The translations under genes were made by a program, and so were the position numbers. Source: SZUA-36 sp963704855 (GTDB taxonomy: Bacteria; Pseudomonadota; Gammaproteobacteria; Xanthomonadales; SZUA-36). Taken from it: 64,000 nt of DNA. Of the stretch, positions 36,478 to 44,971 are shown in pieces. Below the pieces are notes generated by a model. It searched no databases. It was not told the origin of the DNA and saw only the letters and a program-made list of their open reading frames with translations. The stretch is taken from contig CAVPHY010000024.1 in assembly GCA_963704855.1 (NCBI GenBank), positions 372,001-436,000 of the forward strand, read 5' to 3'. Numbering within the stretch: position 1 is the stretch's first letter; the number at the start of each line of letters is the position of its first letter.

Positions 36478-37782
36478 TCAGATCCTGCCGGCACTTTCTG
36501 GTTGTTCCCTGGCGATCGCGCGGTAGCCGATATCACGTCTGAAAAAGGCGCCATCCCAATGAATTTTATCGCAGGCGGCGTAAGCCGCTGCCGCCGCGTC
36601 AGCTACGCTATCGGCCATCGTGCAAACACACAACACCCTGCCGCCGTTGGTTACCACCTGGCCATCACGCACACCGGTGCCGGCATGGAAAACCCGGGTG
36701 CCGTTGCGCTGCGCTTTGTCCAGGCCCGAAATTACGTGGCCTTTCGAGTAACTCTCCGGATAACCGCCTGCCGCCATGACCACACCCAGGGCGGGCCGGG
36801 GATCCCATTTCGCTTCCACCTGGTGCAGTTTACCGTGGACGGCAGCAAGGCAAAGCCCGGCTAGGTCGGATTGTAAGCGCATCATGATGGGCTGGGTCTC
36901 GGGGTCGCCAAAACGGACATTGAATTCGAGCACCTTGATGTCACCCGAAGGTGAAACCATCAGACCGGCGTACAAAAAGCCGGTAAACGGCATACCCTGT
37001 TCGGCCATTCCACGGATGGTCGGACGTATGACGGTTTCCATGGCGGTTTGATGCAATTTATCGGTGACCACCGGTGCGGGTGAATAGGCGCCCATGCCAC
37101 CGGTATTGGGACCCAGATCGCCTTCGTCACGCGCCTTGTGGTCCTGGCTGGTGGCCAGTGGCAGGATGTGCTCGCCATCGGCCATGACGATGAAGCTGGC
37201 TTCCTCACCTGTGAGAAACTCCTCGACAACCACGCGGTGTCCGGCTTCGCCAAACACGTTGCCGGCCAGCATGTCCTTAACCGCTGTCTCAGCTTCTTCC
37301 ACGGTATGTGCGATGATGACACCCTTGCCTGCAGCCAGGCCGTCTGCCTTGACGACGATGGGTGCACCATGCCGGTGTATGAATGCGATCGCCTCATCGA
37401 TATCGGTGAAATTGCCATAAGCCGCCGTGGGAATACCGTGACGGGCCATAAAATCCTTGGCGAAGGCCTTTGATCCCTCGAGCTGTGCGGCCGCAGCGCT
37501 GGGGCCGAAACAGGCCAGCCCGGCAGCTGTAAAGCGGTCGACAATGCCTGCCACCAAGGGCGCCTCGGGGCCGACGATGGTCAGGCCGATGTGCTGCTCT
37601 TGTGCAAAAGTGATCAGGGCGTCGATGTCATCGCTGGCCAAGGGCACATTTTCCACCTTTTGCTCAAGACCGGTGCCGGCGTTGCCGGGCGCTACAAAGA
37701 CTGTTTCCACTTGCGCTGATTGTGCGACCCGCCATGCCAGGGCATGCTCGCGTCCGCCGCTTCCGATAATAAGTACTTTCAT
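36478..37782 (-). CDS. purD: Phosphoribosylamine-glycine ligase PurD
   Basis: This ATP-grasp enzyme makes glycinamide ribonucleotide, the second step of purine synthesis. From the ATG at 37782 it has 434 residues. The N-terminus MKVLIIGSGGREHALAW is diagnostic. The ATP-grasp region (IVVKADGLAAGKGVIIA) and metal-binding FNVRFGDPETQ are intact. It lies 45 bases downstream of purH in the common fis-purH-purD order and six bases from uvrD. Confidence 0.98.
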   Translation of the reverse strand: MKVLIIGSGGREHALAWRVAQSAQVETVFVAPGNAGTGLEQKVENVPLASDDIDALITFAQEQHIGLTIVGPEAPLVAGIVDRFTAAGLACFGPSAAAAQLEGSKAFAKDFMARHGIPTAAYGNFTDIDEAIAFIHRHGAPIVVKADGLAAGKGVIIAHTVEEAETAVKDMLAGNVFGEAGHRVVVEEFLTGEEASFIVMADGEHILPLATSQDHKARDEGDLGPNTGGMGAYSPAPVVTDKLHQTAMETVIRPTIRGMAEQGMPFTGFLYAGLMVSPSGDIKVLEFNVRFGDPETQPIMMRLQSDLAGLCLAAVHGKLHQVEAKWDPRPALGVVMAAGGYPESYSKGHVISGLDKAQRNGTRVFHAGTGVRDGQVVTNGGRVLCVCTMADSVADAAAAAYAACDKIHWDGAFFRRDIGYRAIAREQPESAGRI

Positions 37783-37827
37783 TGAATGGTCCAAAAACTG
37801 AATGATCCTGTTAAGCCCGGCAGTACA

Positions 37828-39393
37828 CTAGTGCCGGAAATGACGCACAGCGGTGAACACCATCGCCAGTCCGTGTTCGTTAGCAGCATCGATGACCTCG
37901 TTGTCTCGCATTGAGCCACCCGGCTGGATAACTGCCTTGATGCCGGCTTCAGCCGCGGTATCGATACCATCCCTGAAAGGGAAAAATGCATCGGATGCCA
38001 TCACGGCACCACCGAGGTCAAGCCCGGCATCGCCGGCTTTCCAGCGAGCAATCCGGGCCGAATCGACACGGCTCATCTGGCCTGCACCGACACCGAGCGT
38101 ACGGCCGCCGCCAGCGTAAACGATGGCGTTGGACTTGGCCATGCGGGCCACTTTCCAGGCAAACAACATATCCAGCCATTCCTGTTCCGTAGGCTGCCGT
38201 TCAGTGACACAGGTGCAATCCACCCTGGCGACACGGTCGGCGTCTTTTTGCTGCACCAGCAACCCCCCTGAAACCCGTTGATAATGCATGACCGATCCAG
38301 CTTGTTGCACATGACCACTACGCAGCACACGGACATTGGGTTTGCTGGCGAAAATCTTTAGGGCGCCTTCACTGAAACCGGGGGCGATGACAACTTCAAC
38401 AAACTGCTTGTCTGTGATGGCCGTGGCCACATCGGTCCGTACGGGCTGGTTGAAGGCGATAATGCCGCCAAAGCTGGATACGGGATCCGTGGCAAAAGCA
38501 CTCTGATAGGCCTCGATGTTGCTGCTTCCGAGCGCAACGCCACAGGGGTTGGCATGCTTGACGATGACACAGGCGGCTTGCTGATCGAACTGGCTGACAC
38601 ATTCCAGCGCCGCATCGGCATCGTTGATATTGTTATAGGAAAGTTCTTTGCCCTGGAGTTGTTCGGCGGCGGCAATACCAGCTGGTTCGACACCGGACTC
38701 AACATAAAAGGCGGCCGACTGGTGCGGGTTTTCCCCATAACGAAGTTCCTGCCTGCTCTGGAACTGTGGTGTGATGTATTCCGGCAGGCTGCGGGCCAAC
38801 CCGCCTTCGGTATTCCGCAGGCTCAGGTAGGCGGCGACCAGGCCATCGTAACGGGCTGTGTGGGCGAAGGCCTTGGTGGCAAGGGTAAAACGTTTGCCGG
38901 CTGATACCGAGCCAAGGGCTCGCAATTCGCCTGCGATCGCCGCATAGTCACCCGGGTCGACCACCACCGATACGCGGGCGTGGTTCTTCGCCGCCGCACG
39001 CACCATCGCAGGGCCGCCGATATCGATGTTTTCAATAGCGTCTTCAAGGCTGCAATTTTCGTCTGCGGTGACCGATTCGAACGGATACAGGTTGACGATC
39101 ACGAGGTCAATGGGCGGTATGTCCTGGGCCTGCATGACGGCCTTGTCCTGGGCGCGGCCCAAAATACCACCGTGAATGCGTGGGTGCAGGGTTTTGACCC
39201 GGCCATCCATGATTTCGGAAAAACCGGTAAAGTCACTCACGCCGGTAACTGCAAGGCCTGCCTGGTCCAGCAGTTTCTGCGTGCCGCCGGTGCTGAGTAA
39301 ACTAAAACCAAGATCCAGTAACTGCCCGGCAAAATCAAGGAGTCCGGATTTGTCTGAAACGCTGATCAGCGCGTACTTTTTTGTTGAAGGCAT
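37828..39393 (-). CDS. purH: Bifunctional AICAR formyltransferase/IMP cyclohydrolase PurH
   Basis: PurH performs the last two steps of IMP synthesis. At 521 residues it has the N-terminal IMP-cyclohydrolase (MGS-like) domain, starting ALISVSDKSGLLDFAG and with GGTQKLL. The C-terminal formyltransferase domain carries the KHANPCGVALG active-site loop. The end AANEHGLAMVFTAVRHFRH is typical. It is downstream of fis and upstream of purD on the same strand. Confidence 0.98.
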   Translation of the reverse strand: MPSTKKYALISVSDKSGLLDFAGQLLDLGFSLLSTGGTQKLLDQAGLAVTGVSDFTGFSEIMDGRVKTLHPRIHGGILGRAQDKAVMQAQDIPPIDLVIVNLYPFESVTADENCSLEDAIENIDIGGPAMVRAAAKNHARVSVVVDPGDYAAIAGELRALGSVSAGKRFTLATKAFAHTARYDGLVAAYLSLRNTEGGLARSLPEYITPQFQSRQELRYGENPHQSAAFYVESGVEPAGIAAAEQLQGKELSYNNINDADAALECVSQFDQQAACVIVKHANPCGVALGSSNIEAYQSAFATDPVSSFGGIIAFNQPVRTDVATAITDKQFVEVVIAPGFSEGALKIFASKPNVRVLRSGHVQQAGSVMHYQRVSGGLLVQQKDADRVARVDCTCVTERQPTEQEWLDMLFAWKVARMAKSNAIVYAGGGRTLGVGAGQMSRVDSARIARWKAGDAGLDLGGAVMASDAFFPFRDGIDTAAEAGIKAVIQPGGSMRDNEVIDAANEHGLAMVFTAVRHFRH

Positions 39394-39462
39394 TGTTAGC
39401 TCTGTGTTTTTAAAAAAGGTTAATCTGACCGAACTCCCGGCCCAATCGGGAGACGGTTCCGC

Positions 39463-39744
39463 TCATCGTCCCGGACGGATAATTTTGCTGGATGGAACCT
39501 TGATTGAATAGCGTTGCATCTTGGTGCGCAGGGTATTGCGGGTAAGCCCAAGTATGCACGCCGCCCGTGACTGGTTGCCACCGGTGTGCTTCAAAATCTC
39601 TTCGATCAGGGGTGGTTCAATTTCTGCCAGGAACATCTGGTACAGGTTTTCAGGGGCTGTATTGCCCATGTCCCTGAGGTATTTGTTAATGGTGATCTGA
39701 ACGTGTTGTCTCAGGGGCATAACGTTTGCTGGATCTGCGTTCAT
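39463..39744 (-). CDS. fis: DNA-binding protein Fis
   Basis: This 93-residue nucleoid-associated regulator bends DNA and activates rRNA promoters and site-specific recombination. The C-terminal helix-turn-helix (GGNQSRAACILGLTRNTLR) is almost the same as in E. coli Fis, and the N-terminal arm and dimer helices are present. In most gammaproteobacteria fis follows dusB; here no dusB lies in front of it, only a 173-base gap after the DUF3426 gene. purH follows after about 70 bases. Confidence 0.95.
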   Translation of the reverse strand: MNADPANVMPLRQHVQITINKYLRDMGNTAPENLYQMFLAEIEPPLIEEILKHTGGNQSRAACILGLTRNTLRTKMQRYSIKVPSSKIIRPGR

Positions 39745-39917
39745 GGTGTCTTCGATAGCCGGAATTTATTGGATGTATGTTGACCTTGAACACTAACATA
39801 TTTGCATGGCGAAACTCTAAATTATTGTCCCTGGACAGCGTTTTTTTCACCCCGTCGGAATCAAACCCGGTGCTACTGGATTAACTCCTGGTGTATGAAC
39901 GTGCTATTGGGTAGTTA

Positions 39918-40655
39918 TCAAAGAAACCGGATCTCGAAACCGACCGCGCGGTCACCCGGGTCACCCAGTTCAAGCAGAACCGGCAAATAGACATCCGACG
40001 CCAGTCCCGTCCGGGTGTCGGCACCTGCGCGCAAATACTCCTCCGGCCGCAGACGGCGTTGGGCGACGGGTTCGTTGGCGGTATCCATCAGCGTAATTTC
40101 AAGCTCCGGAAACACCTGGCTGCGTTCCGCGAGGTTTACAAAGGTCAGGCTTAAAACCAGGATGCCGGACCGTGTTGGGTGGGTATGCATGTCCCGGCTG
40201 ACGAGCTGAATTTTTAGCGGGTCCTTTAATAACCCCTGTTCCTCAACCTGTAAAAACCCGGCTTGCTTCAACCACGTGTTGATGCCGGGGTTTTCCAGCA
40301 ATGGTTGACGGAATGTCCAGCCGATATTGGCAATGGTCAAAAGAACCAGCAGGGCGGTAGCCAGGGTCCACGCCAGCTGCCTGGGTGTGATCCCCGGATT
40401 ATCAGTTTCGCTATCTTGTGTTGTGGCAGTCTCGGTATCGGCATCCTTTTCGGCCTCAGCCCCGAGTACTGGCAGTGTTGCGTCCGGTCCGTTTACAGGC
40501 CGGTGTGCCTCGCCGGAAGGCCATTCATCAAACAGAAAGCTCAGTGCGCTAAAGGCTCTGCCGCAAGGACCGCACTGCACCAGGCCGCGGGCACGTGAAA
40601 TCTCCGCTGCGCTGAGCGGGTGAACGGTTTTGCATTGTGGGCAGCGTGTGAACAT
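39918..40655 (-). CDS. DUF3426 zinc-ribbon membrane protein
   Basis: This 245-residue protein starts with a zinc ribbon (CPQCKTVHPLSAAEI, then CGPCGRAFSAL). A low-complexity acidic linker (residues 55-90), one membrane helix (about 93-113) and a periplasmic DUF3426 domain (LVSRDMHTHPTRSGILVLSLTF) follow. The family usually lies between prmA and dusB-fis. The role is unknown. The fis gene lies downstream, but without the usual dusB. Confidence 0.88.
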   Translation of the reverse strand: MFTRCPQCKTVHPLSAAEISRARGLVQCGPCGRAFSALSFLFDEWPSGEAHRPVNGPDATLPVLGAEAEKDADTETATTQDSETDNPGITPRQLAWTLATALLVLLTIANIGWTFRQPLLENPGINTWLKQAGFLQVEEQGLLKDPLKIQLVSRDMHTHPTRSGILVLSLTFVNLAERSQVFPELEITLMDTANEPVAQRRLRPEEYLRAGADTRTGLASDVYLPVLLELGDPGDRAVGFEIRFL

Positions 40656-40691
40656 CAGGTGTGTGCCACGAATTGACAGACCGGTGAAAGA

Positions 40692-41372
40692 TTAACCCTG
40701 ATCCGTCGCTTCCGGTTCGGTTTCCCCTTTATCGGAAGTCAGAACGCGGTAACGTTCGAGATCTGCGCCGAAGCGGGCACGTACGCGTTCCTCTCTACTT
40801 TCCAGGTTCGACCGCCTTATGCGGTCCCGATCCAGCGTGGTGTAGAGTTTATCGATTTCCGTTTGTTGTTCGGGGCCGACCTTTTGACCGCTACGCTGCA
40901 GGTCGGCCGCTTCCCTGATCTTCGTCCTGAGACTCGCGGCGGTATCGTCGTAAGACTTGGCGACAACTTTCATATCGTAGCCCAACTGGGCGACTTCCAG
41001 TTCCATCGCCTTGATAATATCTTCTGCGGACGCATAGCGGAAAACCAGCAAACGGTCGGATTGTTCCTGCCGTTGCTCTTCGGAGATCAGGGGTGCTCTT
41101 TCCTTCTGGATCTTCTTCTCTTCGATGACTTCCAGTGGGACAGTCGTGTCTTCAACGTGCTCGATAACCACTCCCGCACTATTGAGTACGTCATAGGGCT
41201 GGTTGGCATATTCAGCCGGCACTGCCGCGCCGTAGTGAATATTGCCGTCCTTGTCTTTCCAGCGGTAACTGTCGGCGCTCGCTGATGTGGCTGACAGGCA
41301 CGATATTGCGGCAATCAGTATGGCCGCAATGGCAGGGCGGGAAAAAGGCTTGGTTCTAGTTCTGGACTCCAT
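40692..41372 (-). CDS. DUF4124 domain-containing exported protein
   Basis: From the ATG at 41372 the product has 226 residues. The signal peptide (about residues 1-33) ends at SASA, and the DUF4124 domain (SYRWKDKDGNIHYGAAVP) follows at once. After it comes a long charged helical region with likely coiled-coil character. DUF4124 proteins are periplasmic and of unknown role. The gene overlaps the pyrE 3' end by 17 bases, so the two are probably co-transcribed. Confidence 0.85.
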   Translation of the reverse strand: MESRTRTKPFSRPAIAAILIAAISCLSATSASADSYRWKDKDGNIHYGAAVPAEYANQPYDVLNSAGVVIEHVEDTTVPLEVIEEKKIQKERAPLISEEQRQEQSDRLLVFRYASAEDIIKAMELEVAQLGYDMKVVAKSYDDTAASLRTKIREAADLQRSGQKVGPEQQTEIDKLYTTLDRDRIRRSNLESREERVRARFGADLERYRVLTSDKGETEPEATDQG

Positions 41373-42003
41373 AGGTATTACGATACCGCCGAATGGCTTC
41401 AATGTCGATATCTGCAACAGACTGACCCTCAAGGTATTCGATCAGATCATCGAGACCCGCGATGGATACGACGGGTATTGCAAACTCACTCACGACTTCC
41501 TGTGCCGCAGACCGCTCACCCTTACCACGCTCCTGACGGTCCAGGGCAATGGCAACGCCGCACGGCGTCGCGCCCGCCTGCCTGATCCATTCAATGGATT
41601 CCCGTACCGACGTTCCGGCGGATATGACGTCGTCGGTAATGAGTACGTTGCCCTCGAGTGGTGCGCCAACCAGTGTGCCGCCCTCGCCATGGTCCTTGGC
41701 TTCCTTGCGGTTATAGGCAAACGGTATATTCTGCTGATAACTGGCGTCGAGCATGATGGAGATACCGGCGGCGAGCGGGATACCCTTGTAGGCCGGGCCG
41801 AACAGCATGTCGAAGGCCAGCCCCGAGTCGAGGATAGCCTGGGCATAACATTCTGAAAGCAAGCGCAGGCTATGGCCATCATCAAAGCCGCCGGCGTTGA
41901 AGAAATACGGGCTGATTCGCCCTGATTTCAGCGTGAAGTTGCCGAATTTGAGGTTGCCCCGGGCCATGGCCAGTTCAAAAAACTGTTGTTTATAGTTCTG
42001 CAT
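41356..42003 (-). CDS. pyrE: Orotate phosphoribosyltransferase
   Basis: PyrE attaches orotate to PRPP, the fifth step of pyrimidine synthesis. The ATG at 42003 gives 215 residues. The PRPP-binding motif VLITDDVISAGTSVRES and the N-terminal LKSGRISPYFFNAG are diagnostic. A catalytic loop with NRKEAKDHGEGG is also present. It is divergent from xthA across 124 bases, a conserved neighbourhood in gammaproteobacteria. Confidence 0.97.
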   Translation of the reverse strand: MQNYKQQFFELAMARGNLKFGNFTLKSGRISPYFFNAGGFDDGHSLRLLSECYAQAILDSGLAFDMLFGPAYKGIPLAAGISIMLDASYQQNIPFAYNRKEAKDHGEGGTLVGAPLEGNVLITDDVISAGTSVRESIEWIRQAGATPCGVAIALDRQERGKGERSAAQEVVSEFAIPVVSIAGLDDLIEYLEGQSVADIDIEAIRRYRNTYGVQN

Positions 42004-42127
42004 GCGGCAAGTATCTCGCGGCTGCACCCAGGCTTCAATAAGTTACTTCAATCAGCACGGGTCATGACAAGCTGCCCAAGGGCGGTTATGCTGCTTGCCG
42101 GCATCCGGAAAATAAGAAATACACCCT

Positions 42128-42910
42128 ATGCGAATCATCAGTGTAAACACCAACGGCATCCGCGCGGCAGCCAGAAAGGGCTTTTTTGAATGGATGCAAA
42201 AACAGCAACCGGATGTCGTGTGTATCCAGGAAACCAAGGCCCAGGAACACCAGCTTGACGACCCGGTTTTTTCACCAGCCGGTTATAACCGCTATTTCCA
42301 TGACGCACAGAAAAAAGGTTACAGCGGTGTGGCCATTTATACACGACACGAGCCCGATGAAGTGCACTATGGCATTGGTTGGGATGTCATGGATGATGAA
42401 GGCCGCTGGATAAGAGCCGATTTTGGAAATTTGAGCGTTATCTCGCTGTACCTGCAATCCGGCTCTTCAAAAGACGAACGTCAGCTGATCAAGTACCGGG
42501 CCATGGATTATCTGCAGCCCCTGCTCAAGGCGATGACGCAGGAGGGTCGTGAATACATCATCTGTGGCGACTGGAACATCGCACACAAGAAAATTGATAT
42601 TAAAAACTGGCGGGGTAACCAGAAAAACTCCGGCTTCCTGCCCGAAGAACGCGCCTGGATGGATGAACTGTTTGGCCACGTGGGTATGGTCGATACCTTT
42701 CGCCAGGTGGAGACCGGTGCGGAGCACTATACCTGGTGGTCCAACCGCGGCCAGGCCTGGGCCAACAACACCGGTTGGCGTATTGACTACCATGTTGCCA
42801 CACCCGCTGTCGCCACCACGGCATACGCGGTGGATATCTACAAGGACGAACGCTTTTCCGACCACGCACCACTGACCATCGACTACAAATACGATATTGC
42901 AGGCAGGTAG
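42128..42910 (+). CDS. xthA: Exodeoxyribonuclease III family AP endonuclease
   Basis: This 260-residue base-excision-repair enzyme cleaves DNA at abasic sites and removes 3' blocks. The Mg-dependent EEP-family residues are visible: the N-terminal MRIISVNTNGIRAA, catalytic QETK, GDWNIAH (D and N of the active site), NTGWRIDYH and the terminal SDHAPLTIDY. It resembles the ExoA/XthA group. It is followed within eight bases by the ampG-like gene on the same strand. Confidence 0.95.
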   Translation: MRIISVNTNGIRAAARKGFFEWMQKQQPDVVCIQETKAQEHQLDDPVFSPAGYNRYFHDAQKKGYSGVAIYTRHEPDEVHYGIGWDVMDDEGRWIRADFGNLSVISLYLQSGSSKDERQLIKYRAMDYLQPLLKAMTQEGREYIICGDWNIAHKKIDIKNWRGNQKNSGFLPEERAWMDELFGHVGMVDTFRQVETGAEHYTWWSNRGQAWANNTGWRIDYHVATPAVATTAYAVDIYKDERFSDHAPLTIDYKYDIAGR

Positions 42911-42917
42911 CGGGGAT

Positions 42918-44162
42918 TTGAAAACAACGAAACGGCGCTGGCAGGAGATTCTGCTCAATCGCAGGATGCTGATCTGTATCTTTCTCGGTTTTGCGTCGGG
43001 CATGCCGCTCTATGTCCTTTTCCAACTGGTCCCGGCGTGGCTGCGCAGCCACGAGGTGGACCTGGCGACCATCGGTCTGTTTGCGCTGGTTTCGCTACCC
43101 TATACCTGGAAGTTTGCGTGGTCGCCCCTGATGGACCGTTACAAGCTGCCTTTCCTCGGCCGGCGCCGGGGCTGGGCGCTATTAACCCAGGTGGGCCTGC
43201 TTTTTTCAATCGCAGCACTCGGGCGGTTCGACCCCTCGGTATCGCTGCAGGCAATTGTCGTAACGGTTTTTGTCATCTCTGTATTCAGCGCCAGCCAGGA
43301 TATCGTGATAGACGCCTACCGGCGCGAACTGCTGGCCGATGACGAACTGGGCACCGGAACCTCGTTGTTTGTAAACGCCTACCGCCTGTCGTCACTGGTG
43401 CCGGGATCACTGGCGTTGATCCTGTCCGATCACCTGCCCTGGTCATTGGTGTACTGGGTGACTGCTGCATTTATGGGTGTCGGAATTGCCACCACGCTGC
43501 TTATCAGGGAAGTCAGTGATGATGCCTTGGCTCCCGCCAGCCTGAGACAGGCGGTGGTCGATCCGTTTGTCGAGTTTTTTTCACGCGGCGGGATCAAGGC
43601 CGGTCTTGCGATACTTGGTTTCATGTTCATGTACAAGCTCGGTGACAATATGGCGACGGCACTGGCTACGCCGTTCTATCTCGACATGGGCTTCAGCCGT
43701 ACCGAGATCGGGTCGATCGCCAAGGTGGCTGCGCTGTGGTCAGTGATCGCCGGTGGCATCATTGGCGGTGTCGCCATGTTGAAACTGAGCATCAACCGGG
43801 CACTGTGGATTTTTGGCTTTGTACAGATGATAACCATCCTGGGGTATGTCTGGCTGAGCACGGCAGGTCATAATCCGGTTGGTCTGTTCGTGGTGGTCAG
43901 TGGTGAGTACCTGGGTGTCGGGCTCGGCTCCATTGCCCTGACAGCTTATATGGCACGTGAAACCAGCAAGGCTTTCACGGCCACGCAGTTTGCCCTTTTC
44001 AGCAGTTTTATCGCGATACCAAGAACCTTTGCCAATGCATCGACCGGTTTCATCATCGAAGCGATCGGTTATACGCAGTTTTTTATCGTGTGTACGCTGC
44101 TTGCGATTCCAGGGTTGCTCTTATTGCTCAAGGTAGCACCCTGGCATGAGCCCGAATCGTGA
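42918..44162 (+). CDS. ampG: AmpG family muropeptide MFS transporter
   Basis: This 12-helix major-facilitator protein of about 414 residues resembles AmpG, which imports anhydro-muropeptides for wall recycling. The N-terminal FLGFASGMPLYVLFQLVPAWL and PYTWKFAWSPLMDRYKLPFLGRRRGW are AmpG signatures. The gene has no ATG near its start. I prefer the TTG at 42918, a few bases after CGGGGA; a TTG at 42897 would overlap xthA. The anhydro-muropeptide products of MltB and RlpA, and the AnmK kinase at 52.2 kb, belong to the same recycling pathway. Confidence 0.92.
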   Translation: MKTTKRRWQEILLNRRMLICIFLGFASGMPLYVLFQLVPAWLRSHEVDLATIGLFALVSLPYTWKFAWSPLMDRYKLPFLGRRRGWALLTQVGLLFSIAALGRFDPSVSLQAIVVTVFVISVFSASQDIVIDAYRRELLADDELGTGTSLFVNAYRLSSLVPGSLALILSDHLPWSLVYWVTAAFMGVGIATTLLIREVSDDALAPASLRQAVVDPFVEFFSRGGIKAGLAILGFMFMYKLGDNMATALATPFYLDMGFSRTEIGSIAKVAALWSVIAGGIIGGVAMLKLSINRALWIFGFVQMITILGYVWLSTAGHNPVGLFVVVSGEYLGVGLGSIALTAYMARETSKAFTATQFALFSSFIAIPRTFANASTGFIIEAIGYTQFFIVCTLLAIPGLLLLLKVAPWHEPES

Positions 44163-44182
44163 GGGGCGTGACTGGCGGTAAC

Positions 44183-44971
44183 CTACAGGCTAAGCCACTG
44201 CAGATCGCTGGCCGGGTTTGAAGGCAGAATCCGGTACAGCCAGCCTCTGAAATAAGGGTCTTTTTCGATCAGCGAAGGGGTCGATTGTGCTTCGTTGTTG
44301 ACTTCAAGTATCCGCCCGCTCAAAGGGCACATGATGTTGTGGATTGCGCCATCCGGAGATGTCACCTCGGCGCAGGGGATTCCCTGTAGCAGGTCCTCAC
44401 CGGGTGCCGACAACTCCAGTTCACTTATGCCCTCGGCGGCCTTCAGGAATAAATCGCTCACACCGATCACAGCGGTACCCTTGTCCTCCATCAGGGCCCA
44501 GCTGACATATCCAAGCCTGTGGTAATTGGCGGGGCAGGGAATGTAACCCATGGCATCGCGGCGGGTGAGGCTGGCCGATTCAGCGTCATTAAGAAGCTCG
44601 ACGCAACGGAGGCTGCGCTGGACCACGGTGAGTAACTCATCTGCGGTGAACGGTTTGGGGATGTAGTCCACGGCGCCCGTTGTCGTCATGCTCTTGACCG
44701 CGTTCTCCACGGTGGAGTACCCGGTCATCATGACCACCGGCGTATGGATGCCCCTGTGGGACAGCTCCTCCAGGAACTGGAAACCGTTGAGTTCGGGCAT
44801 CATGATGTCGCAAAGTATCAGGCGAAACTCATATAATTTCAGGCTCTGAAGCGCTTCCGAAGCGTGACCTGCAGCAGACACTGTCATGCCTTCTGCACTG
44901 CAAATCTTGACCACCGAACGGGTGACCATGGGTTCATCATCAATGACAAGGATATCGCGTAATTGCCTCAT
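44183..44971 (-). CDS. Response regulator with C-terminal GcvH-like domain
   Basis: This 262-residue protein has an N-terminal receiver domain with acid pocket D11/D12, phospho-acceptor D55 (CDIMMPE), T83 and K106 (PKPF). The second half (about residues 148-250) follows the GcvH pattern: GYVSWALMEDKGTAVIGVSDLF, CPLSGRILEVN and DPYFRGWLYRI. Where GcvH has the lipoylated lysine, this protein has GA after SPD, so it cannot carry lipoate there. No DNA-binding or enzymatic output domain is present. It is coupled to the sensor kinase gene upstream by an ATGA overlap, so the pair is very likely cognate. Confidence 0.9.
   Translation of the reverse strand: MRQLRDILVIDDEPMVTRSVVKICSAEGMTVSAAGHASEALQSLKLYEFRLILCDIMMPELNGFQFLEELSHRGIHTPVVMMTGYSTVENAVKSMTTTGAVDYIPKPFTADELLTVVQRSLRCVELLNDAESASLTRRDAMGYIPCPANYHRLGYVSWALMEDKGTAVIGVSDLFLKAAEGISELELSAPGEDLLQGIPCAEVTSPDGAIHNIMCPLSGRILEVNNEAQSTPSLIEKDPYFRGWLYRILPSNPASDLQWLSL

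Noticed and set aside
44183..44560. Lipoate-carrying GcvH or LbpA function for the regulator C-terminus
   Set aside because: The lysine needed for lipoylation is missing in both regulators.
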